Shown here piece by piece: positions 1 to 9,900 of a stretch of DNA of 64,000 nucleotides (its first letter is position 1; each line of letters begins with the position of its first letter). The translations under genes were made by a program, and so were the position numbers. Origin of the DNA: Aplysia californica (lineage: Eukaryota > Mollusca > Gastropoda > Aplysiida > Aplysiidae); assembly GCF_000002075.1 (NCBI RefSeq), contig NW_004797408.1, positions 29,786 to 93,785 of the forward strand, given 5' to 3'. The notes beneath the pieces were generated by a model. It was not told the DNA's origin and made no database searches. It saw only the letters and a list, made by a program, of their open reading frames with translations.

Positions 1-645
1 GGGGGGGGAGACCATGCCAAACAACCTATTGTGTTTAAAACAATAATAATATGTGTGTTGAATATGAACTGACAAATGTTGAAAATGTACTGACAATATT
101 GAATTTGGACTCTTTAATATGTTACAATTGGTAGCGTTAGATCTACCCTTATTTTCAGATATTTGAGCTTCTTAGTGAATTTGCTCTCTCTATTTTGACG
201 TTTGAACTTTCTATGTTGAGTTTGATTTTACTAAATCTAGATCTATGTCGAATTAATAAATTGTAATTTTTTTCCCATTTGAACGCTCTATTTTGATATT
301 TAATGGCGAAAAAAGGTGTCCACCAAGAGCCTTAAATTGGTCTAGAAACCAAATCAGAGCTTTAAATAGGCCTATAAACTTGTTTATTAGATCCAGATCT
401 AGTCTTTTGAAATAGCTTTCGTGAAGTTAGAGGACGAAAAAGGCCTCTTTCGGTTTTTGTTGATATATTATTTGCTTTGAATTTATTTACATCAAATGTT
501 TAGCATTTTAACGTTTTAGTAGAGGTGTTGACCAGAATCAGGCTGTGCATTGAACTGTTGCGAACGAAACAAGGAGATTAAAAGTAGATCTAGTTCTAAG
601 CTCCTTGGAACGAAACCACCTTTTTTTCGAGCGCCCATAGCCTCA
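1..645. other. AT-rich intergenic DNA, no gene seen
   Basis: The segment is AT-rich with several AGATCTAG-like words (for example near 380-400 and 578) and a run of G at the extreme left. No open frame, RNA gene or recognisable transposon was seen. Confidence 0.6.
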
Positions 646-787
646 TACAGTGGAAACCTGATATAACAGGGATGGTGGGAGTAGAGAAAAAGTCCTGTTA
701 TATCCGGTCCCTGTTAAATCCGAAATGCAAGGAAAGTGAGCATTTATTGTGGACTAATCTTGCTGTACTTATTCATGGGTAGTTTCC

Positions 788-1111
788 CTAGCCACAAGTA
801 CCCACGAACAGGGGTTTTGACACCAACTTTCTCCTTGTGTCCTTAAACCACAACAGAAGAGCTTGGTCCACAGCATCTGCATCGGGTACCGGTAGTCTCA
901 TCTTCTTTCGATCCAGAGCAAACTTTCCATTGGAGTATGCTGCCACTATCTTCTCTCTATCCTTGATAATGGTGTGAATCGACCCTTGCCGAATGTCAAA
1001 CTGACGACAAATCGCTGCCAGTGGAGCTTGCTTTTTGTCAACAGTCTGGATTATTTCGTATTTTTTGTCAATTGAAAGGCATTTTCTCTTGCGCTTGACA
1101 TCGTTGGTGAC
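788..1111 (-). pseudogene. CENP-B-type DNA-binding domain remnant of Tigger-like transposase
   Basis: This open stretch has no ATG at its beginning and ends at a TAG. The translation has the order expected of the transposase N-terminus: a basic start (KRKRKCL), a first helix region (EIIQTVDKKQAPLAAICRQF), a recognition-helix region (SIHTIIKDREKIVAAY), and a later segment ending ALLLWFKDTR that resembles the start of the second CENP-B helix-turn-helix. In the family these domains bind the element's own ends. The frame is intact over about 108 codons although the catalytic domain is missing. Whether it is transcribed is unknown. Confidence 0.65.
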
Positions 1112-1150
1112 ATAATGAAAGAAGTAGGCTTAGATCTAGTCCGACCGGTC

Positions 1151-1152
<2 letters not shown>

Positions 1153-1190
<38 letters not shown>
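1153..1190. repeat. (TC)n microsatellite
   Basis: A run of about 19 CT dinucleotides lies inside the Tigger-like element. Confidence 0.95.
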
Positions 1191-1192
<2 letters not shown>

Positions 1193-1379
1193 TTTTAACA
1201 CAATGTTAACGAGCCTTTGTCCCTGCTATGACCGGTTGGGCTCCGATGGGACCCTGTTATTGCCGATAACTTTTAATAGAGACAAAGAGTAGGAAAAAAC
1301 GGGGATTTAAAACATCCCTGTTATTACCGGATCCCTGTTATTACCGGGCCTGTTAATATATGGTTTCCACTGTAATATG

Positions 1380-1470
1380 ACATTCTTATGCAGTTGCGAG
1401 CGCCGTAAAACTCTTACTAAAATAAACCCAAAACAACAACAACAACAACAACAACAACAAAAAACAACAA
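1380..1470 (+). repeat. SINE 3' tail fragment with (CAA)n tract
   Basis: The words TTATGCAGTTGCGAGCGCCG and GTAAAACTCTTACTAAAATA match the 3' end of SINE copies elsewhere in this window (9170-9230, 33890-33945 and the complement at 38090-38140). It is followed by about 10 CAA units. It directly abuts the right end of the Tigger-like element. Confidence 0.7.
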
Positions 1471-1887
1471 GCGAACACTGGACACAACAAACAGGATCTT
1501 TTTTTTTTCAAAAAAATCGAAACCTATTAAGTTAATAATTTTCCTTTATTTCCCAGTGCAATCCTCTGAAAGATGACATGCCTATGGACAATGAAAACAA
1601 TTCATCACGTGTGTCAGAGCTATTGCTCTGCCGACCACCAGTTTGTCTCCTCGGTTACCGTTTTGAATCGTTTTGTTTACATTGCTGCTTGGTCTCTGGT
1701 TATCCGAAGCGGAAGCCAGAGGCCGGAAGCCGGAAGCTTTGAAATCGAAAGTAGATCTAAAGTGTTGTTCTTGTTCTGAAGCAACATTCAACAGTCAAAA
1801 CGACTGACAGTAAAAGGACAACAGACTCAACAGTTCAATTTCTTCGATGATACCACCGAATGTTTGGTACCACAACTGATGTTACGA

Positions 1888-2176
1888 CTGGCTGTAGGCG
1901 ATTGTCAAGATTTCCGCGTTTAATTCCGATGTGCGTTTTTCATAGCCTCAGGTATGTTTCGCTTTGACGGCTTTGTTGGCTTTGGTCCCTAACCCTTCTA
2001 ACCCTAACCCTGACCCTAACCCTTACTCTGACCCTAACCCTAACCCTAACCCTAACCCTGACCAGGGTTAGGGTTAGGGTTAGGGACCAAAGCGAAACAT
2101 ACTAACCTGAGGCTATGAAAAACGCACATCGGAATTAAACGCGGAAATCTTGACAATCGCCCTGCCCCTGGCTGTA
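1888..2176. mobile_element. Fold-back element with head-to-head telomere-like repeats
   Basis: Two inverted arms of about 90 bp, beginning GGCGATTGTCAAGATTTCCG at 1897 and its complement ending at 2161, enclose CCCTAA units running into TTAGGG units. The centre reads CCCTGACCAGGGTTAGGG near 2055-2075. The word CTGGCTGTA occurs on both sides (1888-1896 and 2168-2176), which could be a 9 bp target duplication; six extra bases between the right arm and that word make this uncertain. The left arm carries a small extra repeat of GGCTTTG. The structure looks like a palindromic MITE that carries or captured telomeric sequence. Confidence 0.65.
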
Positions 2177-2190
2177 TTTGAAGCGAAAGT

Positions 2191-2633
2191 GGCTATTCTC
2201 ACCCGCCGGAAGTTCTCGCAAGATCAACTCCTCCTCTCTTCTCTCTCTCTCTGTCTCTTTCTGAATACTGTCTATCGGTGTGGACGATCAAATTGACCAA
2301 AACAAAGTTTAAAAATGATGTTAAAACACAAAAGTAAATTAATTTGGTTGTCTACAAAGATGCTACGGCTATTTAACTTTTCGAATCGAGCCGAACTACG
2401 CGGGTCGCCATTTTGTTTTGCCCGGAAATTCTCGCGCTACTCCTCTCTCTCTCTCTCTCTCTCTCTCCACTGTCCACAGACAAAATTGTACGCTTTTAGT
2501 AGGCTACAGTTGTAATGGAACGTTTGTTCACGGCACATAATAAATTACACTTTTTCTGTTATCACAGTGTAGAATTCTGTGGTTTAGGGTGAACGCAAAA
2601 TTTGGTGAACGCGCACCGGGTGAAAATAGCCAC
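2191..2633. repeat. Segment bounded by inverted GTGGCTATTCTCACCCG repeats
   Basis: GTGGCTATTCTCACCCG at 2191-2207 is mirrored by CGGGTGAAAATAGCCAC at 2617-2633. The inside contains two (CT)n runs and no gene. It may be a small non-autonomous element, but no target duplication is obvious. Confidence 0.4.
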
Positions 2634-2647
2634 AAGACTTGCCTGCA

Positions 2648-2672
2648 CTATTCTCACTCCGGGTGAGAATAG
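2648..2672. repeat. 25 bp near-perfect palindrome
   Basis: CTATTCTCAC and GTGAGAATAG are inverted arms around a CCGG-like centre. The same word recurs at 2191, 2617, and twice between 4990 and 5070. Confidence 0.7.
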
Positions 2673-2679
2673 AGGTGGC

Positions 2680-3395
2680 CATTTGAAGCGTGCCATGTCA
2701 CGTTATCTTTAGAGATCAGAATCTAGGAATAACGAAATTGCCACATAATTTTGATAATTTAATATTCAATTGTCAATTGTCATTGTTTGTTCGATGAATA
2801 ATTGAATAGGTTGGATGTTGTGATTGTTATTTACAATTTGTCATTGTTGATGATTGATCGTGATCATTTTCTAGATCTGGGTCATCGTTGAACTGAAAGT
2901 TTGTCGATGAGAGAAGTTCTATTTAGATATCTAGAATCTAGAGTCTAGACAGTTTTTATTTTATCCTTGAAGTGTCAGTCCTTGACAAAACACACAAATC
3001 ACCCCAAAAAATTAACTTGGTAATCCGGCATTAAATTGTGTTCCCCACGTTATTTAGACTAATTTTGGGTCCCTGACCACGAAAATCTTACCGTATTTTT
3101 TAAATTTGTCCAATAGGCCTATTAAGGAAATTTTTGGACTGCATTTTCAACCCCACCTTGGGCAACATCAAAGCAGCCGCTCCCTCGTCATCATGCCTCC
3201 TTCGGTTCGCCTGCCGGAAAATGTATATATATATATATAGACTAGATCTATATCTAGCTTCGCCAGATATATCTGGTGGCTGGACTGAGAACCCTTCAAT
3301 ATCGAGAGGATTGCTTGTTTCCACACTCAGTTTTACAGAGAAGTTGACAGGATGCCCGTCATTCTTTCTATATTCTAAGTTTTCTTTTACTTTTG
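2680..3395. other. Intergenic, no gene seen
   Basis: The stretch has a short (TA)n run at 3221-3238 followed by AGATCTATATCTAG words. Open frames here are short and show no recognisable protein. Confidence 0.5.
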
Positions 3396-4830
3396 TTACT
3401 TGTTCACTGTGTTGGGGTCACTGTAGTCGCAACATGTCCATCTCTGCTCTCCCCCCCTTTTCAGGATCCATCCCAGAGTCTGTCTACTTATAGTCTCCGT
3501 CATAATCTGGTTGGAGATCCGTCGGACTGGTCGGCACAGATGGCTGTGTTTCCCCTCTCCTCTTTGGATCTCCTTCTCCTTCAATCTACCTAGAGTGTGG
3601 GAACCGCTATCCGCCCTATTCTTCCTCAAATTTTCCCTTACAGTGGTTAGGACGGTTGGTGGGTCCAGTGTCAAATTCCCCCCCCCCCCCCCACTTTTGC
3701 TTCTCCAGCCAGCTTTTGTCTGCTCTCTCGTTGCCAAAACCCCCTCGTGACCCGGGCAGAAGATCCAGGCCACTCTTTCTAGGCTGCTCTCCCTGATCGT
3801 ACCCTTCCAGTCCACATACAGCATCCCTTTCTATACCTTCTGTAGTGTGCTCATTGAGTCAGTAATGATTACTGCTCGCTGATGGCTTGTGTTCTTTCTA
3901 GTGTAGAGCTTCACTTATGGCTTTTATCTCCATATACACATACTTGATGTTGTCAGTGCAGTTGCTCCACTTTGCTCTTTCACTACTACCCCATCAACTC
4001 TGACACTGAATGCCCAGCCCGATTTTTGACTCCTCTGTTGACTGATCCATCTGTGAAGATCATAGCATCTCCATGTTCGCTATGCTCTTCTATCAGGGTT
4101 TCAATTTCAGCGTTAGTAGCTCCAAGTGGCCAGTTGCGACATTCTCTACCCAATGTTGCCTTCACTGTTGTGTACTCTCCGAGCGCATCTTCGGCCACAA
4201 CCCAATCCCTGCCTCTCCTAATGTCTTGTATCTGGCAGCACTCGTTGATGGTGTTCGTGGCTTGAGTCATCCATTCTGTGCCCCTCTTTAGCCTTGATGT
4301 CATCTGCCGTCCCATTTTCTTATGTAGAGGGTTCGTCTCATCTGCGCTGACTCGCAGAAAGGCTTGGACTTGTGCCAGTTTGTGCCTCTCATCTGCACAT
4401 GGGAAGTCTAGGAAGTATCTCATTGCTTCAGTTGAGGTATCTTGTGTGCACCCCAGGATTGCCCTCATTCCTTCATTTTGTAGTAACACCTCGAGTCGTT
4501 GCATTTGCACCTTTGATAGGGTCAAGAGTCCGAGCCCGTACTCTACGACAGAGAGTACCAGTGTCTGGTAAAGGATGACAAGGATTTTCTGGCTCATCTT
4601 AGCTCTGGCCATCATCTTAAGGGCTGTTAGGCCTTTTCTCGCCCTGGAGATTGTTCTCATGATGTGATCTTTGCCAGAGAGGGAGCGATCAAACGTTATG
4701 CCCAAGTGCTTCAATGTGGGTTCCCTATTCAGCACTTTGCCTCCAATCGAGATACTTGGCATGTCATCGTGTAATGCATAGTTATTCAGTGTACACCACA
4801 GTGCTCAGGATTTGTCTGGGTGCAGTTTCC
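3396..4830 (-). mobile_element. LINE 3' half with RNase H domain (I/Nimb-like), decayed
   Basis: Reading the - strand from 4830 downward gives the thumb and post-RT region of a non-LTR reverse transcriptase (for example LKHLGITFDRSLSGKDHI and YQTLVLSVVEYGLGLLTLS). An RNase H start follows (MIFTDGSVNRG near 4060), then an ITDSMSTLQK segment, then WIFCPGHEGV near 3750, and finally a C-terminal tail with GGEQRWTCCDYSDP near 3420. This order of RT followed by RNase H is typical of the I superfamily of LINEs. The RT catalytic core and ORF1 are missing on the 5' side. The frame is broken at about 4000, just after the RNase H start, and in-frame stops interrupt the region between about 3830 and 3920. 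A poly-C run interrupts the tail near 3680-3692. Confidence 0.8.
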
Positions 4831-4975
4831 CGTTGTACGTGTGCTAGGCTTTACTGACAGTAGGACAATAGCACCGACACAAACAGAACAGCTCAGAGAA
4901 TGAGTTGCTCAGACGTAGATAAGTTTCAATCTGGTTTTGTTTATTTAATGGTGATTTTATCAGCCTGCAAGAGGT

Positions 4976-5072
4976 CTGGGGTTAGCCCTCACCTCATGCC
5001 CACTCCGGGGTGGGGGTGAGAATATCAGGTCATGAGCTTTCTCACCAGGGCCCGGGTGAGAATAGATGTGTG
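4976..5072. repeat. Further GGGTGAGAATA palindromic words
   Basis: GGGGTGGGGGTGAGAATAT and GGCCCGGGTGAGAATAGA lie about 50 bp apart and resemble the arms at 2191 and 2648. They may be remnants of one family of short inverted-repeat elements. Confidence 0.4.
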
Positions 5073-5207
5073 TCCTTTTTTATAAAGATAATTTTTTTTA
5101 AATGGCTCACAACATTAACTTTTATGTCCTTTTAAAAGCATGAAAATTTTGGAAAGGCTTCTGTAACAAGCGACCACCCCAACAAACACTTTTATGCAAG
5201 TAAAGAA

Positions 5208-5284
5208 GAGACCTAACCCTGACCCAACCCCTACCCTTACTCCTACCCCTAGCCCTACCCCAAACGGTAACCCAAACCCTCTAT
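5208..5284. repeat. Degenerate CCCTAA-like tract
   Basis: Units such as CCTAACCCTGACCCAACCCC and variants with ACCCCT or GCCCT run for about 75 bp. It looks like diverged telomere-type repeat. Confidence 0.5.
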
Positions 5285-5559
5285 TCTACTCTGTTTCATA
5301 GTCATAGTGGTCACTCGTAACGGAATTCCTCCTTTACATTTTTTGTGGATTTTAATTTTACTGAAAATGTTGATGAAAGGCACAACAGACGTTTTCAAGG
5401 ACACTCAAACTCTTGAAGTCACCAAACTTTTGCTGCTAATTATCTTACTAATTTTAATTTTTGACACCAGGGGACCCCTACCTCCTTCAGTTTCAAATGT
5501 CTCGACTTCTATTATAATGCAAGATTTTCTGTAAAAACAGAAAATTAAACAGGCATTAA

Positions 5560-6244
5560 AACCCCTTCAATGCCGCAGGTAAATAGGCCCCTATGCCGAA
5601 GGAAACCCCATGAACCAAGGCGGCTCATAGGTGACTTCACTCTACCTCCCTTAACTTTATTTAAGAATATTTCCTCTTGAATTTCTGCACGTATACTATA
5701 TTCAACTTTGAACCATGTTTCTATTGATATGATTTTAGGGGGATTGAGAGATAGAAGGAGAAAAGTTGGAGTTGATTATATGATGCCTAAAATGACATCA
5801 TCAAACAACATGAAACAACTTTTGAGTAAAAATGATAAACTGAGGCAAAAAAACGAGGGAATTACATGTTGTGTGAGTGTTTTCAGGTAAAGAGGAAGTG
5901 ACAAGAGACTTTTCCTACCTCATACAACGCTTGTACATATGTAAGCCCTTTTGTGTTTACTGCCAATAAATCATTTTTGTGTGGTAATCTCTAAGATCTA
6001 GTTCTAGATCTAATCTTCTCTTTGAGCTAAAATCTGAATCTGACTCTTTCAAACGGGGGGGAAAATGGTGGTAAACATAAAGGGAAGGTACCTCAATAAT
6101 AATTACAAGATTTTAGCAGTAACTTACCTTATACATAATTGGTATCAAAACAACCTCCTACCCAGTCCCGTAAATTCTACGGGCCATAGGCACAGCGCTA
6201 CACGGTTCAGGCCCGTAAAATCTACGGGCGCGGTAGCGAAGAGG
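5560..6244. mobile_element. TTAA-flanked MITE (piggyBac-type target)
   Basis: TTAA stands on both sides (5556-5559 and 6245-6248). The ends are imperfect inverted repeats: CCCCTTCAATGCCGC on the left and CCTCTTCGCTACCGC read inward from the right. Near the right end the words CCCGTAAATTCTACGGGC and GCCCGTAAAATCTACGGGC are small hairpins. No transposase is encoded. TTAA targets are characteristic of piggyBac and some Kolobok elements; which family this is cannot be told here. Confidence 0.55.
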
Positions 6245-6911
6245 TTAAAATGATGCCAACAAGTTATAACTCCCAGTTGCCAAAAAATTGATGTGCGCCT
6301 GATCCCACCACGTCATGACCCATATATATATATATATATATGTCAAAATTTAATTTTTCTTTGTATACTTTGCGATCTCTCCTTTCTGGCACTGTGTCGT
6401 CATACATTATAGTAGATCTAGTGGTCAGCGATAACTGCAGCCCGCAGGAACTCAGTACTTGCTCGAGGGTCTTTAAAAAGTGCTGAACACGGGCCGCTGA
6501 AATGTCCCAGCAGACATAAATTGGCAAGATAGTTGGTAGGACCTTTCAGGAATACGTGGTCCTTAGTCTCGTCCTCCTCTTTGCAGGTTTGATTAACACG
6601 ATGGATTTGGGTTGTCTGCTAACGCAGTTTTGTGTAGATTCTGTACAATTTCAGCGTGGACGATTTTCTACCACTTCTCATTTGGCTACTACATTTATGA
6701 CTGAGAAAAGCCGGCGCTCTTGTCATCTGTTTTGCCTCTCTTTTGCTTTTATATAAATGTTGGTGGAAAAATTGCCTCTTTGAGTGCTTTTTTGTGTCTG
6801 TTTAATTTAATTTATTAATCAAATTCTGTAAACATTAATATTGAGAGATGTAAGAAGAAAGTGATGGATTTTAAAATATGAAGTATAAATTAAATCATTT
6901 CTGTCTTTCAG

Positions 6912-6950
6912 AATATGGCGGAACAGAAAAGTAGCATGGTGTCTGCATCT
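6912..6950 (+). CDS. CCDC174: CCDC174 exon with start codon
   Basis: TTTCTGTCTTTCAG precedes the exon and GTAAGT follows it. ATG at 6915 opens the sequence MAEQKSSMVSAS, which lines up with the short N-terminus of the vertebrate protein, so I chose it as the start. The next in-frame ATG, at 6936, is less likely. Confidence 0.75.
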
Positions 6951-9900
6951 GTAAGTTTTTGCTACCCAATAAATTTTTGTTTTTTATTTCTTAGTTCACT
7001 GATGAGAACTTTTCCTTTCCTTCTACACTAATGCAATTTTGTTGAAGTCAATAATTTTCTTTATATATATCTATGGTACAACAGGTGAATTTTATTGTAT
7101 CTCTTCAACCGATAATTTATTATAATTAAAGAATGTCAAATAAATGAATTGTGGTTGCAGTCATGATATTTGTGCTTTGCCGTGCTGAATTAATTTTGTG
7201 TTGCCCTTTAACCCAAGATTATAGATCCTGGTTCTGTGCCAATTAAGATGCGTCTTACTTTTTTTTTTCGTTTTTACTCTTGGTATACAACTTACACTTA
7301 TAGGCTATTCTATGTATTGTTTGTACACAGCGAATATTGAGTTGTCATTTTATGTTTAGCTGGCCTAATATTTCCATACCAAATTTCCCTGTACTGGTAA
7401 CTCTACCCTTCTTTAGCCTATTGAATAAAATAAACACCAAACTGAGCAGGAACAAGTGCTCCATGCAGTGCTTTCTGGGGCTCTGTATACTTTTGTTTTT
7501 GACTCTTAAACAGAAAATATGCAGTGCCGTTTGCCAGTTCAGCTGGCGCTCTTGGAAAATAGTACTGCTGACAATGCACCAGCTAAACTGGAGTGTTAAA
7601 TACAATTCTGTCCTTGTGGAAGTGGCTGACTTTGGATTGGAAAAAAAAATTCATTAAAAAAGTTGTAACATCAATATTTATGGAATTTTGTCATTTTGCC
7701 ACCTGAAACTTCCCAACCACTTAACTTTCGAATTTGAAAAAAATTAATGGTGTTTCAGAATTATTCAAAGGGTGCACAGTTATATTAAGGAGTCTGATGT
7801 CTCTGTAGTTTAATTTTCAGTTTTCCTTTAGTTTCGTTTAGATCTAATCTTGGGAAAGTCCATCTTCTAAGACGCATTTATAAAACAAGTGAGACTTCCG
7901 TTCACATGCAGTGCGCACTAATCCCATAGTGACTTGACGATCGATTCTTTTGATTCCATTCATCCTGGATAGGAAAAGTAAAGTTAAGAGTCTGTTCATC
8001 GAACGAGGTACCCAGCTAGTTATTTATATACCAGCTGGGCCCCCTTTCGATGAAAGGAATGATCGATGCATTAACATCGACCGAAAGTCATTGGCCTACT
8101 ACTATATAGTATTTACACTCTAATACTGGAATGGACGCATCCCATACGTGCATAAAGAGGATCCAGGTTTTCTTAAACAAGTTTCTGAGGAAGCATAAGG
8201 ATCAAATGGACAGACAGGATCACCCATGAGGAATTATTAAGAAGAACCAGACAAAGCCCAGTCAGAGATGAGGTGGGAAGAAGACGCTGGTGATGGATTG
8301 GACACACTCTCAGGAAGTCCAGCAGCTGCATAACAAGAAAAGTGTTAGATTGGAACCCACAGAGTAAAAGATCAAGGGGAAGGCCTCGTGGAACCTGGAG
8401 AAGAGTGACAGAAATGGATGTACAGAAGAGTGGGGGGACGTGGAGTGACATCAAACGACTAGCCCAGGATAGGGAAAGGTGGAGAGTGTTTGTTCGTGGC
8501 CTATATCCTGACCTAGGGTGAGAAAGGCAATGATGATGACGATGACTGGAATGGAGTAATAAATCTTGAGAGATGAAAAAAATTAGAAGGTCTAGATTTA
8601 TACTCTCCAAACAACAGTGCGCACGGCTAGTGAACGGACACCTGACTTGTTTACAATGGCGTTTTAGAAGTCGGACTTTCCCAGGAATAGATCTATACAA
8701 AACTAATGAAAAACTGAAAATCAAACTACAGTGACTTCAGACTCCTCAATAAAACTGACTGTGCACCCTTTAAATGATTGTGTACCACCATTAATTTTGT
8801 CAAATTCGAAAGTTAAGTGGTTCGGAAGTTTTAGGCGGCCAATGTGACGGACATTCACAAATATAATTATGTAGAGGTGTCATGCAAGACAGAGATAGAC
8901 TCAAGAGAAAGATGTAGTTATGAAAGTACAAGTACTTCTTTACTTTTCATGAGGCTCTGTGTATTCTTCTTTGAGTTTTAGTTTGATTTATATCCAATTT
9001 CATCACCTGCTGAAACAGTGTGGACTGAAGATGGGTGGGTGGTTGGCGGGTGCTCTGGTGTGGTTTGCTTCTTCTTTTCTATCAAACATCTATTGTCCTT
9101 ATCTCCCCTTCTTCTTTTTTATGTTTGTTACTCTCTTGTAACACCTCTATTCTTCTGGTGCTCATATGACCTTATGCAGTTGCGAGTGCCGTAAAACCTC
9201 TACTAAAACTAAAACTAAACTAAACAAGATGGTTGGCACTGCTACTGTTTTCTGAGGCACAGTTTTTAAAGTTGAAAATAAACATCTCTTCATCCCATCT
9301 ACTTCTTCCACCCTGGTATTTGGTATGGGTTATCAAGGAGGCCTCTCCAAATGTCTCTGTTCCTGAGACTTGCCTCCAGATCTTATTCCCAGATGAGTCT
9401 TGGCTTTTCTCTTTTACTCCTCTCTTGGGGATTCCATCTGAGACCTTGTCTTGTCACAGTTGCAAATAAACATCCTTAGTGTCATTTATAGTATGATCAA
9501 GCTCTAATTGTAACTGAGTGATTTTTACTCTTTTTATTTTTCTTATGAGCCAGCAAAGCTACTAAACTTCTGTGTTGTTTCATGCAGATGGTGGAGTTGA
9601 AGGCTGAACTTTACCGTAAGCAAGAAGAGTTTCGCAACCAGAAGGCTGTCAGCTCTGGTTATGTCCGTGCCAAGACAGCAGATAAAGTAAGTTGATCATG
9701 AAAATGGAACAAGTCAAGTGTTACCAATACCATGACAGTGAAGGGATTGTTGACCAGCGTAAATTGTATTTTTTCTTCATTCATTTAGTTTTTCATTTAT
9801 AGCAATGGAGCAATAGACTTTGCATATATGATATTTGTCATTGTCACTTGTGTGTCAGAATTTTGTACCGTCAGTAGAATGAGGATTCAGTACCAATACA

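Larger units (their letters stand above)
648..1372 (-). mobile_element. Pogo/Tigger-like DNA element, internally deleted
   Basis: The ends are inverted repeats, CAGTGGAAACCTGATATAAC on the left and its near complement ending GGTTTCCACTG on the right, each flanked by a TA dinucleotide (646-647 and 1373-1374). TA targets and CAGT ends fit the pogo/Tigger branch of Tc1/mariner. Inside, on the - strand, an open frame of about 108 codons (1111 to 788) encodes a basic helix-turn-helix like the CENP-B/Tigger N-terminal domain, with residues such as KRKCLSIDKKYEIIQTV and a following IHTIIKDREKI segment. The DDE catalytic part is absent, so this is a non-autonomous derivative of 725 bp. A (TC)n tract at 1153-1190 lies within it. 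Confidence 0.75.

Noticed and set aside
1573-1791. Overlapping 68- and 69-codon frames on opposite strands
   Set aside because: Neither has a recognisable domain, splice context or neighbour that would support a gene.
8173-8724. 183-codon open frame on the - strand
   Set aside because: It is antisense to the LINE fragment and one inverted arm; the other strand gives a recognisable LINE protein.
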